A stretch of DNA of 64,000 bases from Prochlorococcus sp. AG-355-J09 (lineage in GTDB: Bacteria > Cyanobacteriota > Cyanobacteriia > PCC-6307 > Cyanobiaceae): the NCBI GenBank assembly GCA_003278735.1, contig QCDO01000004.1, positions 1 to 64,000 on the forward strand, in the 5' to 3' direction. The notes beneath the pieces were generated by a model. It saw only the letters and a program-made list of their open reading frames with translations. It did no database searches and was not told where the DNA came from. The position numbers were made by a program, and so were the translations under genes. Below, piece after piece: positions 8,631 to 14,717 of the stretch (its first letter is position 1; each line of letters starts with the position of its first letter).

Positions 8631-9194
8631 TTAAATTGAGGTTCCTCTTCTTTTATTTGGTGAAAGTTCATTTTCTGGGAAAATTTCCTTTAAATTTTCT
8701 GGAAAGAAAAACTCCAATTGTCTCCTTAAATTACCTTCATAAAATTTGTTTGGAACTTTAAAAGTATCTCTTACTAATTGAACATTTATTTTTTCCTTTT
8801 TACCTGCCTCATTTACTCTTAATAAGACTAACTTAATTGGCTTATCTTTTGGTCCTTTTATGAGAGAAACTGCTTCTGTTATACCCATTCCTCTCGTAGA
8901 TTTCCCATCTATTTTGATAATTACATCATTTGGTTGAATGTCAGCGGAGGCAGCAGGAGAATCATTTATTACAGATTGAATAGTTAATTCAGCAGTATCA
9001 CTATTAAGAAAGAGCCTTATTCCAATCCCTATTATCTCCTTATCTTTTTTGTGAGATAGATTTTTATTGGTTGTCACACAACCTGCATAATCTCGTGCTT
9101 CTAAACATTTTTTATGTAATTCATCAGATATTCCAGCATTAACAGCAGTAGGTAAAGAGAGGGCTGCTAGTAGTGGGAGTAGTAAGCGTTTCAT
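8631..9194 (-). CDS. Exported PDZ-domain protein
   Basis: 187 aa. Signal peptide MKRLLLPLLAALSLPTAVNA (residues 1-20, AxA-type cleavage) is encoded by a full R1 repeat. A short segment with a Cys pair (KKCLEARDYAGC) follows; I regard this segment as a recurring motif of small exported Prochlorococcus proteins. A PDZ domain then spans about residues 55-145 (LTIQSVINDSPAASADIQ...NDVIIKIDGKS...PIKLVLLR), similar to the PDZ of C-terminal processing proteases, but no protease domain follows. It is likely periplasmic or lumenal, binding C-terminal peptides. The start codon directly follows the stop of the 70-aa gene (TAAATG). Confidence 0.75.
   Translation of the reverse strand: MKRLLLPLLAALSLPTAVNAGISDELHKKCLEARDYAGCVTTNKNLSHKKDKEIIGIGIRLFLNSDTAELTIQSVINDSPAASADIQPNDVIIKIDGKSTRGMGITEAVSLIKGPKDKPIKLVLLRVNEAGKKEKINVQLVRDTFKVPNKFYEGNLRRQLEFFFPENLKEIFPENELSPNKRRGTSI
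9136..9194 (-). repeat. R1 full copy (signal-peptide cassette)
   Basis: 59 bp encoding MKRLLLPLLAALSLPTAVNA; near-identical at DNA level to 9349-9407 and 13908-13966. Confidence 0.9.
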
Positions 9195-9407
9195 TTATTT
9201 ACCAATTATGCAACTATAATCTCTGCCCATTTTATTAATTGCTCTCCACTTTTCCCCTTCGCTCTCGCAAGCTTTTATATTTGGCATTTCAATTTTTTCT
9301 AACGCCCCAACTTTTCCTTTTTTGACTATTATCAACCAATAAGATTCTGCATTAACAGCAGTAGGTAAAGCGAGGGCTGCTAATAGTGGAAGTAGTAAGC
9401 GGTTCAT
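9195..9407 (-). CDS. Small exported protein, paralogue of the 77-aa gene at 13.7 kb
   Basis: 70 aa: signal peptide MNRLLLPLLAALALPTAVNA plus a mature domain of about 50 aa (ESYWLIIVKKGKVGALEKIEM...CESEGEKW...YSCIIGK). Two cysteines, conserved in spacing with the 77-aa protein, suggest one disulfide outside the cytoplasm. Proteins of this shape are multicopy in Prochlorococcus; function unknown. Its TAA stop is fused to the ATG of the PDZ gene. Confidence 0.7.
   Translation of the reverse strand: MNRLLLPLLAALALPTAVNAESYWLIIVKKGKVGALEKIEMPNIKACESEGEKWRAINKMGRDYSCIIGK
9349..9407 (-). repeat. R1 full copy (signal-peptide cassette)
   Basis: 59 bp, few differences from 9136-9194 (AACCGC for AAACGC at the start). 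Encodes the signal peptide of the 70-aa gene. Confidence 0.9.
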
Positions 9408-9424
9408 TTATTATTTTATAGAAA

Positions 9425-9718
9425 TTAATACCTCATTCTTAAATCACAATTTCTTGTAATTCTTATTTGATCTCTATAACCATATGCCATTTGATTCATT
9501 TCTGCTTCTGTAAAAGTACTGTTTTCAATTCTCTCAACGAATCTAGAAATTAATCTCTCAACCTTATATTTTGGATAACCTTCCCAAAGTAAAGTACAAG
9601 CGAAAGCTGCGGTACCTTCTCCAAAACTAGTTCTGTCGTAATGTGATTTAGCGGGACTTATTAATGATCCACTAATGGCAATTAAGCTAAAAAAAGAAAT
9701 TAGATTCTTTGCAAACAT
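9425..9718 (-). CDS. Small exported protein (paralogue of 106-aa gene at 10.2 kb)
   Basis: 97 aa with its own, non-R1 signal peptide (MFAKNLISFFSLIAISGSLISPAKS). The mature part has GEGTAAFACTLL, a helix FVERIENS and a C-terminal YGYRDQIRITRNCDLR. The arrangement G-rich/one Cys...helix...G(Y/F)xDxI...NC recurs in the protein at 10189-10509, suggesting a diverged secreted family with a disulfide. It is preceded by a degenerate R2 linker. Confidence 0.6.
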   Translation of the reverse strand: MFAKNLISFFSLIAISGSLISPAKSHYDRTSFGEGTAAFACTLLWEGYPKYKVERLISRFVERIENSTFTEAEMNQMAYGYRDQIRITRNCDLRMRY

Positions 9719-9731
9719 AAATAAATGGGGA

Positions 9732-9762
9732 TTACCTCTCTAATTTAGATTATCTGTCAACA
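9732..9762 (-). repeat. R2 linker, degenerate copy
   Basis: Minus strand reads TTGACAGATAATCTAAAT then AGAGAGGTAATCC, a diverged R2. It lies between the truncated R1 at 9766 and the start of the 97-aa gene. Confidence 0.5.
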
Positions 9763-9765
9763 AGC

Positions 9766-9784
9766 GGAGTAGTAAGCGTTTCAT
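9766..9784 (-). repeat. R1 remnant, truncated signal-peptide start
   Basis: ATGAAACGCTTACTACTCC fused to the stop of the frameshifted gene (TAAATG) and broken off directly into the R2-like linker. Confidence 0.75.
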
Positions 9785-10071
9785 TTAACAACGAATATAT
9801 TGTCCCGATACACTTCCATATGAAGTCCCAGATATTTCTCCATAAACTTCTCCATATTCAACGTAAGCATTTTCTAATTTTCCTGATACAGATCCATAAA
9901 CAGAACCACCTCTAATATCACAACTTTCTATTATTTCCTCAACATCTTCTTCATCAAGAGAACCATATAAGCATATGCCTTTTCAGATAATGAAAATCCT
10001 AATTCTCTGCAAATATCATTAAACATATACCCACAGGAAAAGATTGATAAAATAATTAGAAATTTCTTCAT
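9785..10071 (-). pseudogene. Frameshifted small exported protein
   Basis: ATG at 10071 gives MKKFLIILSIFSCGYMFNDICRELGFSLSEKAYAY and then stops after 46 codons. One frame over, a clear protein continues (GSLDEEDVEEIIESC...) with Y/G/S repeats (GGSVYGSVSGKLENAYVEYG) to a stop at 9785. A single-base indel near the GCTTATATGG stretch joins the two. The C-terminal repeat of GxVxG units could form a small beta structure. Either the gene is dead in this genome or the base is a sequencing error. Confidence 0.65.
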
Positions 10072-10078
10072 TAAAAAA

Positions 10079-10115
10079 GGAGCTAATTGCCCCTTATTTT
10101 AGATCGACTGTCAAT
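10079..10115 (-). repeat. R2 linker copy
   Basis: Minus strand: ATTGACAGTCGATCTAAAAT followed by AAGGGGC-AATTA-GCTCCTT and a T-run, then ATG of the next gene within a few bases. Best copy of the hairpin (7-bp stem with one G-U). Confidence 0.85.
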
Positions 10116-10188
10116 ATTAGTCTTTAGGCCATTGATGAGAAACTAAACCACTTAGAGCAGATTTATTTCTTAGTTTATCTTTAAAAAA
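10116..10188 (-). pseudogene. C-terminal gene fragment
   Basis: On the minus strand a short open tail (DKLRNKSALSGLVSHQWPKD) ends just before the R2 linker and is closed off upstream by a stop. It reads like the end of a lost gene rather than random sequence, but it is short. Confidence 0.3.
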
Positions 10189-10509
10189 TCAATTAAATTT
10201 GATTTTACAATTTTCAAATTCTTCAGCAATATCATTAAACCCTTGAGCTAAAGCGTCTAAATCATAAGCATCTGCGGTTTCTGGATCCTCCATACTTTCT
10301 TCGAAATTAGAGGTAAAGATCTTTGCCTCAATGTTAGTTATCATCTCCGCATCTACTTGATCACAAAGCGTCCCACTTATTCCTGCTCCAAAACCATAGG
10401 AAAACCAGAAGGTAGAGTCCAATTTTTCTGCTTTAGAGTCAAGAGGAGCAAAAAATATTATAGGAACTACTAGTAATCTACAAAATTTATCTAAAAATTT
10501 AACGTTCAT
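10189..10509 (-). CDS. Small exported protein, unknown
   Basis: 106 aa. The signal peptide (MNVKFLDKFCRLLVVPIIFFAPLDSKA) is unlike R1. The mature part is acidic with GFGAGISGTLCDQV, a central acidic helix and GFNDIAEEFENCKIKFN, matching the cysteine layout of the 97-aa protein at 9425. The R2 linker ends 12 bp before its start codon. Confidence 0.6.
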   Translation of the reverse strand: MNVKFLDKFCRLLVVPIIFFAPLDSKAEKLDSTFWFSYGFGAGISGTLCDQVDAEMITNIEAKIFTSNFEESMEDPETADAYDLDALAQGFNDIAEEFENCKIKFN

Positions 10510-10521
10510 GGATTAAAACAA

Positions 10522-10558
10522 GGAGCTAATTGCCCCTTATTTTAGATCGACTGTCAAT
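10522..10558 (-). repeat. R2 linker copy
   Basis: ATTGACAGTCGATCTAAAAT...GGGGCAATTAGCTCCTTGTTTT on the minus strand, 12 bp before the ATG of the 106-aa exported protein gene. Confidence 0.85.
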
Positions 10559-10579
10559 CGTATTTAATATAGCGGTGCA

Positions 10580-10596
10580 AGTAGTAAGCGTTTCAT
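10580..10596 (-). repeat. R1 remnant
   Basis: ATGAAACGCTTACTACT directly after TAAATAA at the end of the membrane protein gene. The frame dies after MKRLLLAPLY. Confidence 0.75.
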
Positions 10597-10600
10597 TTAT

Positions 10601-10921
10601 TTATATATTTTCTAATCTTTTTTGGCCTTCTTTTCTAGCCTTTTCGATTCCTTTTTTTGCAAGTATTGGCGTAGTCACTAATCCAATTAATGTTCCAGAG
10701 CTTTCTAACTTTTTCTCATCATAATTTGGATTTATTATTGCAACAATAGCTCCATAGGTAAATCCAATCGCGATATTACCCAAAAAAGCGAACAATAATG
10801 GTGTAATAGTTCTGCGGGTAATGGCATAATATATCCCTACAAAAGGTACTATGTGAGCTATTGCATAACCCCATGCAACATCTTTTTGCCTATTTTGAAA
10901 TCCTTCTAATTTAGTTGTCAT
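10601..10921 (-). CDS. Two-helix membrane protein, unknown
   Basis: 106 aa. Hydrophobic segments are at about 17-36 (GYAIAHIVPFVGIYYAITR) and 43-63 (LFAFLGNIAIGFTYGAIVAII), followed by a charged cytoplasmic tail (ARKEGQKRLENI). It has no signal peptide. It is bracketed by an R2 copy upstream and an R1 remnant after its stop, the same cassette layout as its neighbours. Confidence 0.55.
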   Translation of the reverse strand: MTTKLEGFQNRQKDVAWGYAIAHIVPFVGIYYAITRRTITPLLFAFLGNIAIGFTYGAIVAIINPNYDEKKLESSGTLIGLVTTPILAKKGIEKARKEGQKRLENI

Positions 10922-10956
10922 AAGTATTTAATTGATTGTCAGAGTTTAACTAAATA

Positions 10957-10990
10957 GCTAATTGCCCCTTATTTTATATCGACTGTCAAT
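10957..10990 (-). repeat. R2 linker copy
   Basis: ATTGACAGTCGATATAAAATAAGGGGCAATTAGC on the minus strand; the 3' hairpin arm is weaker here. It lies 35 bp upstream of the two-helix protein gene. Confidence 0.8.
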
Positions 10991-11097
10991 CACTACTCAT
11001 TATTTATAGAGTAATTATTTTCTAATTAAATATTAATTATTCTAGAAGGTTCTCCCTCTGGTTCTTCGAGAGCTCTCCTGATTTATTTTATCTATCA

Positions 11098-11241
11098 AAA
11101 ATTCCAATCTGAATAATTGCAAATGCTGTTTGGATAGCTGATACAGAAGTATAACCTCTAGTTTTATCATCTAATGCTATTGTAATTAGTCTATTAGCTA
11201 ATGCAGCATAATCTAGTACTAATGATCCATTTAATAACTAA
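11098..11241 (-). pseudogene. Orphan C-terminal fragment downstream of the autotransporter
   Basis: Minus-strand open stretch LLNGSLVLDYAALANRLITIALDDKT... ending IGIFDR-stop, beginning right after the autotransporter stop and lacking a start codon. Its composition is protein-like, so it is probably the tail of a lost gene. Confidence 0.4.
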
Positions 11242-13017
11242 TTAGAAATGCCATCTTAAGCTACCACCGTAAGAATGCTGGCGCCCTTCATTGGTCACTC
11301 CAATTGTGGCATTAAGACTAAACATTAAATCTTTGGTACAAACAATATCTGCTCCTAATTTAGCAACTGCATTTACTACTCCAAAGTTTTTAGCATTCAC
11401 ATGAGTTGTGGTAGTGGTGCTGTTAGTTAATTTACCTTTAACGCCTTTTGTATTTTCTCCATCTGCTGCAGGGTCATAGGCTAGATCAATACCAAAAGAA
11501 GGAATTAAAATCCATTTACCTTTTTCCATTTGTATTTGCCTGTCAACAGTTATTCCTGTTTTTAGAAGTAATGATTCTGACTGGTTCTTATCTATAGAAA
11601 TGAGATCACCAGTACCTGTCTCAGATAATTCATCTTGATTATGTATTGCATAGGCAATTCCAGCAGTGGGTCTCAGACGGATTGGATTGTTTGAATTGTC
11701 TAGATATTTCTTGTAATTCCAGATGCCATTTATTTCTCCAGAAAAAGCATCTGCATCGTAATAGGAAGTTGCAACCGTAGAAGAATATGTTCCATAATTT
11801 CTATATCCGTAGTAGTCGAAATCAGAGCCACCAAAAGTAGCTTTTAAAGTAAATTTATCACTGGCTTTTTTAACACCGTATAAATAATAATGACTGTTAT
11901 ATGAATTAAAATTAGCCCTTGTATCAGAGAAATTAAAGTTATCTAGATTAGCGGAACCATAACCGTAAGATATACCAGCTTTCCATTTATCATTGATAGT
12001 TTTTTCAATATTTAGGGCGGTATTAAAAGCAGCAGTGTCATAACCACCTTTTGTAGAACTGCTGTTTACATAAGAGATGGTATTTTTTGCATTTGTATAG
12101 ACGCAGTAATCAGTATCACCAACTTGCCAACCGATGTTATTACATTCTCCAGCTTTTTCTAGAACTAAATCTCTATGATTTTTTATAGAAGCTAAGCCAA
12201 TATTCTGCATTGCTGCGTATGATTGTACCCACTCTGTGTGGAGCTGACTAATAGAAACTGAACTAGCAGTAACTGATTCTGAGGTGCTAGAACCATCTGT
12301 ATAAGCAACAGTAACTCTTATGGATTTTCCTTCTTCTGAGGGTGTAATCGTATAGGTTGAACTTGTAGCACCACTGATATCTGACCATGTGGAACCATCT
12401 GATGAAGATTGCCAAGTGTAAGAAGTAACTGTTCCATTACCATCAGGGTCATCTGTAGATATAACAGCAGTTAAGGAAGAACCTGCATATGTATCTCCAC
12501 TTATGGAGTAAGAAGCGTCTCCGGTATCGGTTACTGTAGGCGAACTTGACACTACAAAAGCAACATAACGATTATTCCAAATATTTATGGAGCTTGCATC
12601 ATTAGCCATAGTATTGTCGTAACCATTACTACTATGAGTAGAAGCATTACCATGATTTCTGACCCATCCCATAGTATTAAAACTTCCGTCCCCATTAGTA
12701 TCTGTCAAATGATATACAAAATGGGGGCCATATATTCCTGGTCCAGGACTTATGAAACCACTAATCGCACCTCCCGCTGCCATTGCGAATTCATAAGCTG
12801 ATGTGAATCCATTACTAACTCCTGAATACCAAGGATTACTCTGTACATCAGAAACGAAAGAATTGTAATCAGAATACTTTCGGCTTTTTATAACATAAGT
12901 GGTTTCGTTTATATCTACAGTCGCAGAACCAGTACTTAAGCTTGCATCTAAAGGTAAAAAATTAAAAAGAATAGTTACTGGAAGTAAAACTTTAGTAATT
13001 TTCATACTTATTTTCAT
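11242..13017 (-). CDS. Autotransporter-like outer-membrane/surface protein
   Basis: 591 aa. Signal peptide is near 1-26 (VLLPVTILFNFLPLDAS). The passenger has a Gly/Ser/Asn-rich stretch (30-155) and one Ig-like domain at about 160-252 (SISGDTYAGSSLTAVI...TYTITPSEEGKSIRVTV). The C-terminal 260 residues show alternating aromatic/polar beta strands and end in RWHF, with a terminal aromatic as in outer-membrane barrels. Autotransporter beta-domain (type V) is the best family call. It probably displays a surface domain. It is the largest cargo gene of the island and Ser/Thr-rich compared with its neighbours. An alternative start is the second Met at residue 5. Confidence 0.75.
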   Translation of the reverse strand: MKISMKITKVLLPVTILFNFLPLDASLSTGSATVDINETTYVIKSRKYSDYNSFVSDVQSNPWYSGVSNGFTSAYEFAMAAGGAISGFISPGPGIYGPHFVYHLTDTNGDGSFNTMGWVRNHGNASTHSSNGYDNTMANDASSINIWNNRYVAFVVSSSPTVTDTGDASYSISGDTYAGSSLTAVISTDDPDGNGTVTSYTWQSSSDGSTWSDISGATSSTYTITPSEEGKSIRVTVAYTDGSSTSESVTASSVSISQLHTEWVQSYAAMQNIGLASIKNHRDLVLEKAGECNNIGWQVGDTDYCVYTNAKNTISYVNSSSTKGGYDTAAFNTALNIEKTINDKWKAGISYGYGSANLDNFNFSDTRANFNSYNSHYYLYGVKKASDKFTLKATFGGSDFDYYGYRNYGTYSSTVATSYYDADAFSGEINGIWNYKKYLDNSNNPIRLRPTAGIAYAIHNQDELSETGTGDLISIDKNQSESLLLKTGITVDRQIQMEKGKWILIPSFGIDLAYDPAADGENTKGVKGKLTNSTTTTTHVNAKNFGVVNAVAKLGADIVCTKDLMFSLNATIGVTNEGRQHSYGGSLRWHF

Positions 13018-13021
13018 ATGA

Positions 13022-13186
13022 TTAAAAATAGCTAATTGATTTCAATAAATTGATTTTTGTGCGGTTTTCGGAATCCAGAAAGTCGACTGCCTGCATGCAC
13101 ATTTCAGCTACTATAGGATCAACATCTGCTTTAACAGCAGTAGGAAAATCGATAGCTGCTAGCAATGGAATTAGTAAGCTTCTCAT
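13022..13186 (-). CDS. Short exported peptide with diverged R1 signal sequence
   Basis: 54 aa, below the track cutoff. MRSLLIPLLAAIDFPTAVKA is a drifted version of the R1 signal peptide, followed by DVDPIVAEMCMQAVDFLD. That segment resembles KKCLEARDYAGC in the PDZ protein, so this may be a truncated relative. It sits 4 bp upstream of the autotransporter start. Could be a decaying gene. Confidence 0.45.
   Translation of the reverse strand: MRSLLIPLLAAIDFPTAVKADVDPIVAEMCMQAVDFLDSENRTKINLLKSISYF
13128..13186 (-). repeat. R1 full copy, diverged
   Basis: 59 bp, same length as the other complete copies but with more substitutions (ATGAGAAGCTTACTAATT). Confidence 0.8.
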
Positions 13187-13300
13187 TTATTTGGTATTTA
13201 TTTTTTTCGTAATTCTGAGATAAATATATAAACCAACACCAAGAAGAAATACATCTAAATAAATATGCCATGGGAAAATATCTGGTAAAACAGTTTCAAT
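13187..13300 (-). CDS. Possible 37-aa membrane peptide with ATT start
   Basis: Open frame of 38 codons after the R2 hairpin: IETVLPDIFPWHIYLDVFLL, continuing with GVGLYIYLRI and a basic tail. One transmembrane helix. The only start available is ATT, in the position where other R2-linked genes have ATG; its TAA is fused to the ATG of the next gene. Possibly a gene whose start codon has mutated. Confidence 0.35.
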   Translation of the reverse strand: METVLPDIFPWHIYLDVFLLGVGLYIYLRITKKINTK

Positions 13301-13305
13301 GAAAA

Positions 13306-13342
13306 GTGGCTAATGGCCCCTTATTGTAGATCGACTGTCAAT
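13306..13342 (-). repeat. R2 linker copy
   Basis: ATTGACAGTCGATCTACAAT then AAGGGGCCATTAGCCACTT; the hairpin stem is kept with one mismatch, and loop and stem bases differ from other copies. Confidence 0.85.
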
Positions 13343-13344
13343 TA

Positions 13345-13530
13345 TTAAAAACTTTCTACTCGACTTAATAAATATTCCCAATCAACAGTTCATCCATCTT
13401 TCTTGGCTTCCATATCATCTTCTCTTAATGCCTTACGAGCTTTTTGTAATTTTATATCATATTTAAAATCATTTGCCTCGTCTGGATCAGAGGTGTAATT
13501 AATAATATTTTGTTTGGTGTAAATTTCCAT
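13345..13530 (-). pseudogene. Small charged protein with in-frame TGA
   Basis: ATG at 13530 opens MEIYTKQNIINYTSDPDEAN and runs 46 codons to TGA at 13390. The same frame continues TVDWEYLLSRVESF to a TAA at 13345, three bases before the R2 linker. A single TGG-to-TGA change would explain it. Either a recent nonsense mutation or two stops in a row. Confidence 0.5.
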
Positions 13531-13669
13531 ACGTTAATTTTAACCAATTTCGCATTTTTTTTCGCAATAAAATTAGCTTCGCGTACATAAATCTTGTTAT
13601 ATCATTGGATCATAAGATTTGAGTTCCTTCGTAGCTAGAAGGTAATTATATAATTAAGGACTTTCAGGA

Positions 13670-13732
13670 CTAATAGGACTCTTCTATTTGAATCAGTAAT
13701 AAAGCTAGTAGTGGGAGTAGTAAGCGTTTCAT
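13670..13732 (-). repeat. R1 partial copy with 20-codon remnant ORF
   Basis: 29 bp of R1 (13704-13732) directly after the TAA of the 77-aa gene, giving MKRLLLPLLALLLIQIEESY-stop: a signal peptide start without a mature protein. Confidence 0.75.
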
Positions 13733-13966
13733 TTATTTAGCTCTTACACAGTTAAAAGTAATCTGATACTTAGCAACGTATTTAGGAGTCCAATTTTTAT
13801 TATTAACAAAATCTTGACCAGCTTCTTCGCATATTTCTAAGGTTTTCATTGGAACAACAAAAGTATGTCTATCTGCTGATCCCAAAAGATAATAATTAGC
13901 AACTTCTGCATTAACAGAAGTAGGTAAAGATAGTGCAGCTAGTAGTGGGAGTAGTAAGCGTTTCAT
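13733..13966 (-). CDS. Small exported protein, paralogue of the 70-aa gene at 9.2 kb
   Basis: 77 aa. R1-encoded signal peptide MKRLLLPLLAALSLPTSVNA plus a mature domain (VANYYLLGSADRHTFVVPMK...CEEAGQDF...FNCVRAK). The cysteine positions and the Y-x-L...M..(L/I)..CE..G pattern match the 70-aa protein. Probably a small disulfide-bonded periplasmic domain. The start follows TAAATAA of the 100-aa gene. Confidence 0.7.
   Translation of the reverse strand: MKRLLLPLLAALSLPTSVNAEVANYYLLGSADRHTFVVPMKTLEICEEAGQDFVNNKNWTPKYVAKYQITFNCVRAK
13908..13966 (-). repeat. R1 full copy (signal-peptide cassette)
   Basis: 59 bp, closest to the copies at 9136 and 9349. Confidence 0.9.
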
Positions 13967-13970
13967 TTAT

Positions 13971-14273
13971 TTAGTCTCCACAATCTCCACCATCTCCACC
14001 TCCACAACCTCCACCATCTCCACTACTTCCATTACCACCATCACCACTTTCCCCGAATTTACTTCTTGATGTATTTATTACTTCTTTAAATTTAAAATCG
14101 CCGCTAATTATATTAAGACTAAACTGAGCTATAGCTATGAAAAATATGAGTAGACCATTTAATAGACCCTTAAATGCAAGAACAAATAAAATAGCCCAAA
14201 GACTATAATTTATATATTTTTTGTATTTCCTAAGAAATTCCAAATTAAAAATTTCAAGTAGTAAGCGTTTCAT
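13971..14273 (-). CDS. Membrane protein with Gly/Asp/Cys-rich tail
   Basis: 100 aa. It begins with only the first six residues of R1 (MKRLLL) and then an unrelated sequence. One or two hydrophobic helices (SLWAILFVLAFKGLLNGLLI and FFIAIAQFSLNIIS) are followed by a low-complexity tail GDGGGCGGGDGGDCGD. The fusion of the R1 start to a foreign body is visible at base level. It overlaps the stop of the upstream gene by ATGA. Function unknown. Confidence 0.55.
   Translation of the reverse strand: MKRLLLEIFNLEFLRKYKKYINYSLWAILFVLAFKGLLNGLLIFFIAIAQFSLNIISGDFKFKEVINTSRSKFGESGDGGNGSSGDGGGCGGGDGGDCGD
14257..14273 (-). repeat. R1 short copy used as gene start
   Basis: ATGAAACGCTTACTACT provides the start codon and first residues of the 100-aa membrane protein. 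Confidence 0.8.
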
Positions 14274-14674
14274 CTAGGTAGTATTCTATTTAATTCTGGA
14301 TATTCAATTCTTAATTCTTCTATAAATGCATCAACAGCCTTTGATATCTCGTCAGTAGTATCCAAAATAGAATTTTTATATTTTAGATATTCGGAAACTT
14401 GAAATAATTTCATAGTTGATTTTGTTAAAAGTAATGTTGCGAGAGGAGATTTATCTGCCAATTTAGTTGAAGGAAAATATTTTATAGTTTCTGGATAAGT
14501 TACTTCCATATCCTCAATATAGTCTTCTATCTTTTCATTTAATTCATCATATTTTGTTGATAAAAACTTTTTGGTATTTAAATATTCAAACCCTGCGAAT
14601 AAAAAACCAATAGGAAAACTTAAAAATAATATTGAAAGAGAAATCCTAAGAAGATTCTGGGAAAATTTTTCCAT
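14270..14674 (-). CDS. Membrane-anchored helical protein, unknown
   Basis: 134 aa. One N-terminal transmembrane segment (ISLSILFLSFPIGFLFAG, about 11-30) is followed by a helical, charged extracytoplasmic or cytoplasmic domain with two similar halves: YIEDMEVTYPETIKYFPS and FIEELRIEYPELNRILPR. The internal repeat points to a duplicated helix-YPE-LP motif. It is preceded by R2 and is the first gene after the recombinase. Confidence 0.55.
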   Translation of the reverse strand: MEKFSQNLLRISLSILFLSFPIGFLFAGFEYLNTKKFLSTKYDELNEKIEDYIEDMEVTYPETIKYFPSTKLADKSPLATLLLTKSTMKLFQVSEYLKYKNSILDTTDEISKAVDAFIEELRIEYPELNRILPR

Positions 14675-14680
14675 AAAAAA

Positions 14681-14717
14681 GGAACTAATTGCCCCTTATT
14701 GTAGATCGACTGTCAAT
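14681..14717 (-). repeat. R2 linker copy at the recombinase stop
   Basis: ATTGACAGTCGATCTACAAT...AAGGGGCAATTAGTTCCTT plus T-run. Its TGA is the recombinase stop codon, and the next start codon follows 6 bp after the hairpin; the stem is kept by G-U pairs. Confidence 0.85.

Noticed and set aside
10530-10724. 64-aa plus-strand ORF
   Set aside because: Antisense to an R2 copy and the two-helix membrane gene.
8607-14273. CRISPR array interpretation of the R1 repeats
   Set aside because: R1 copies are in gene starts at irregular distances with coding sequence between them, and no cas genes are present.
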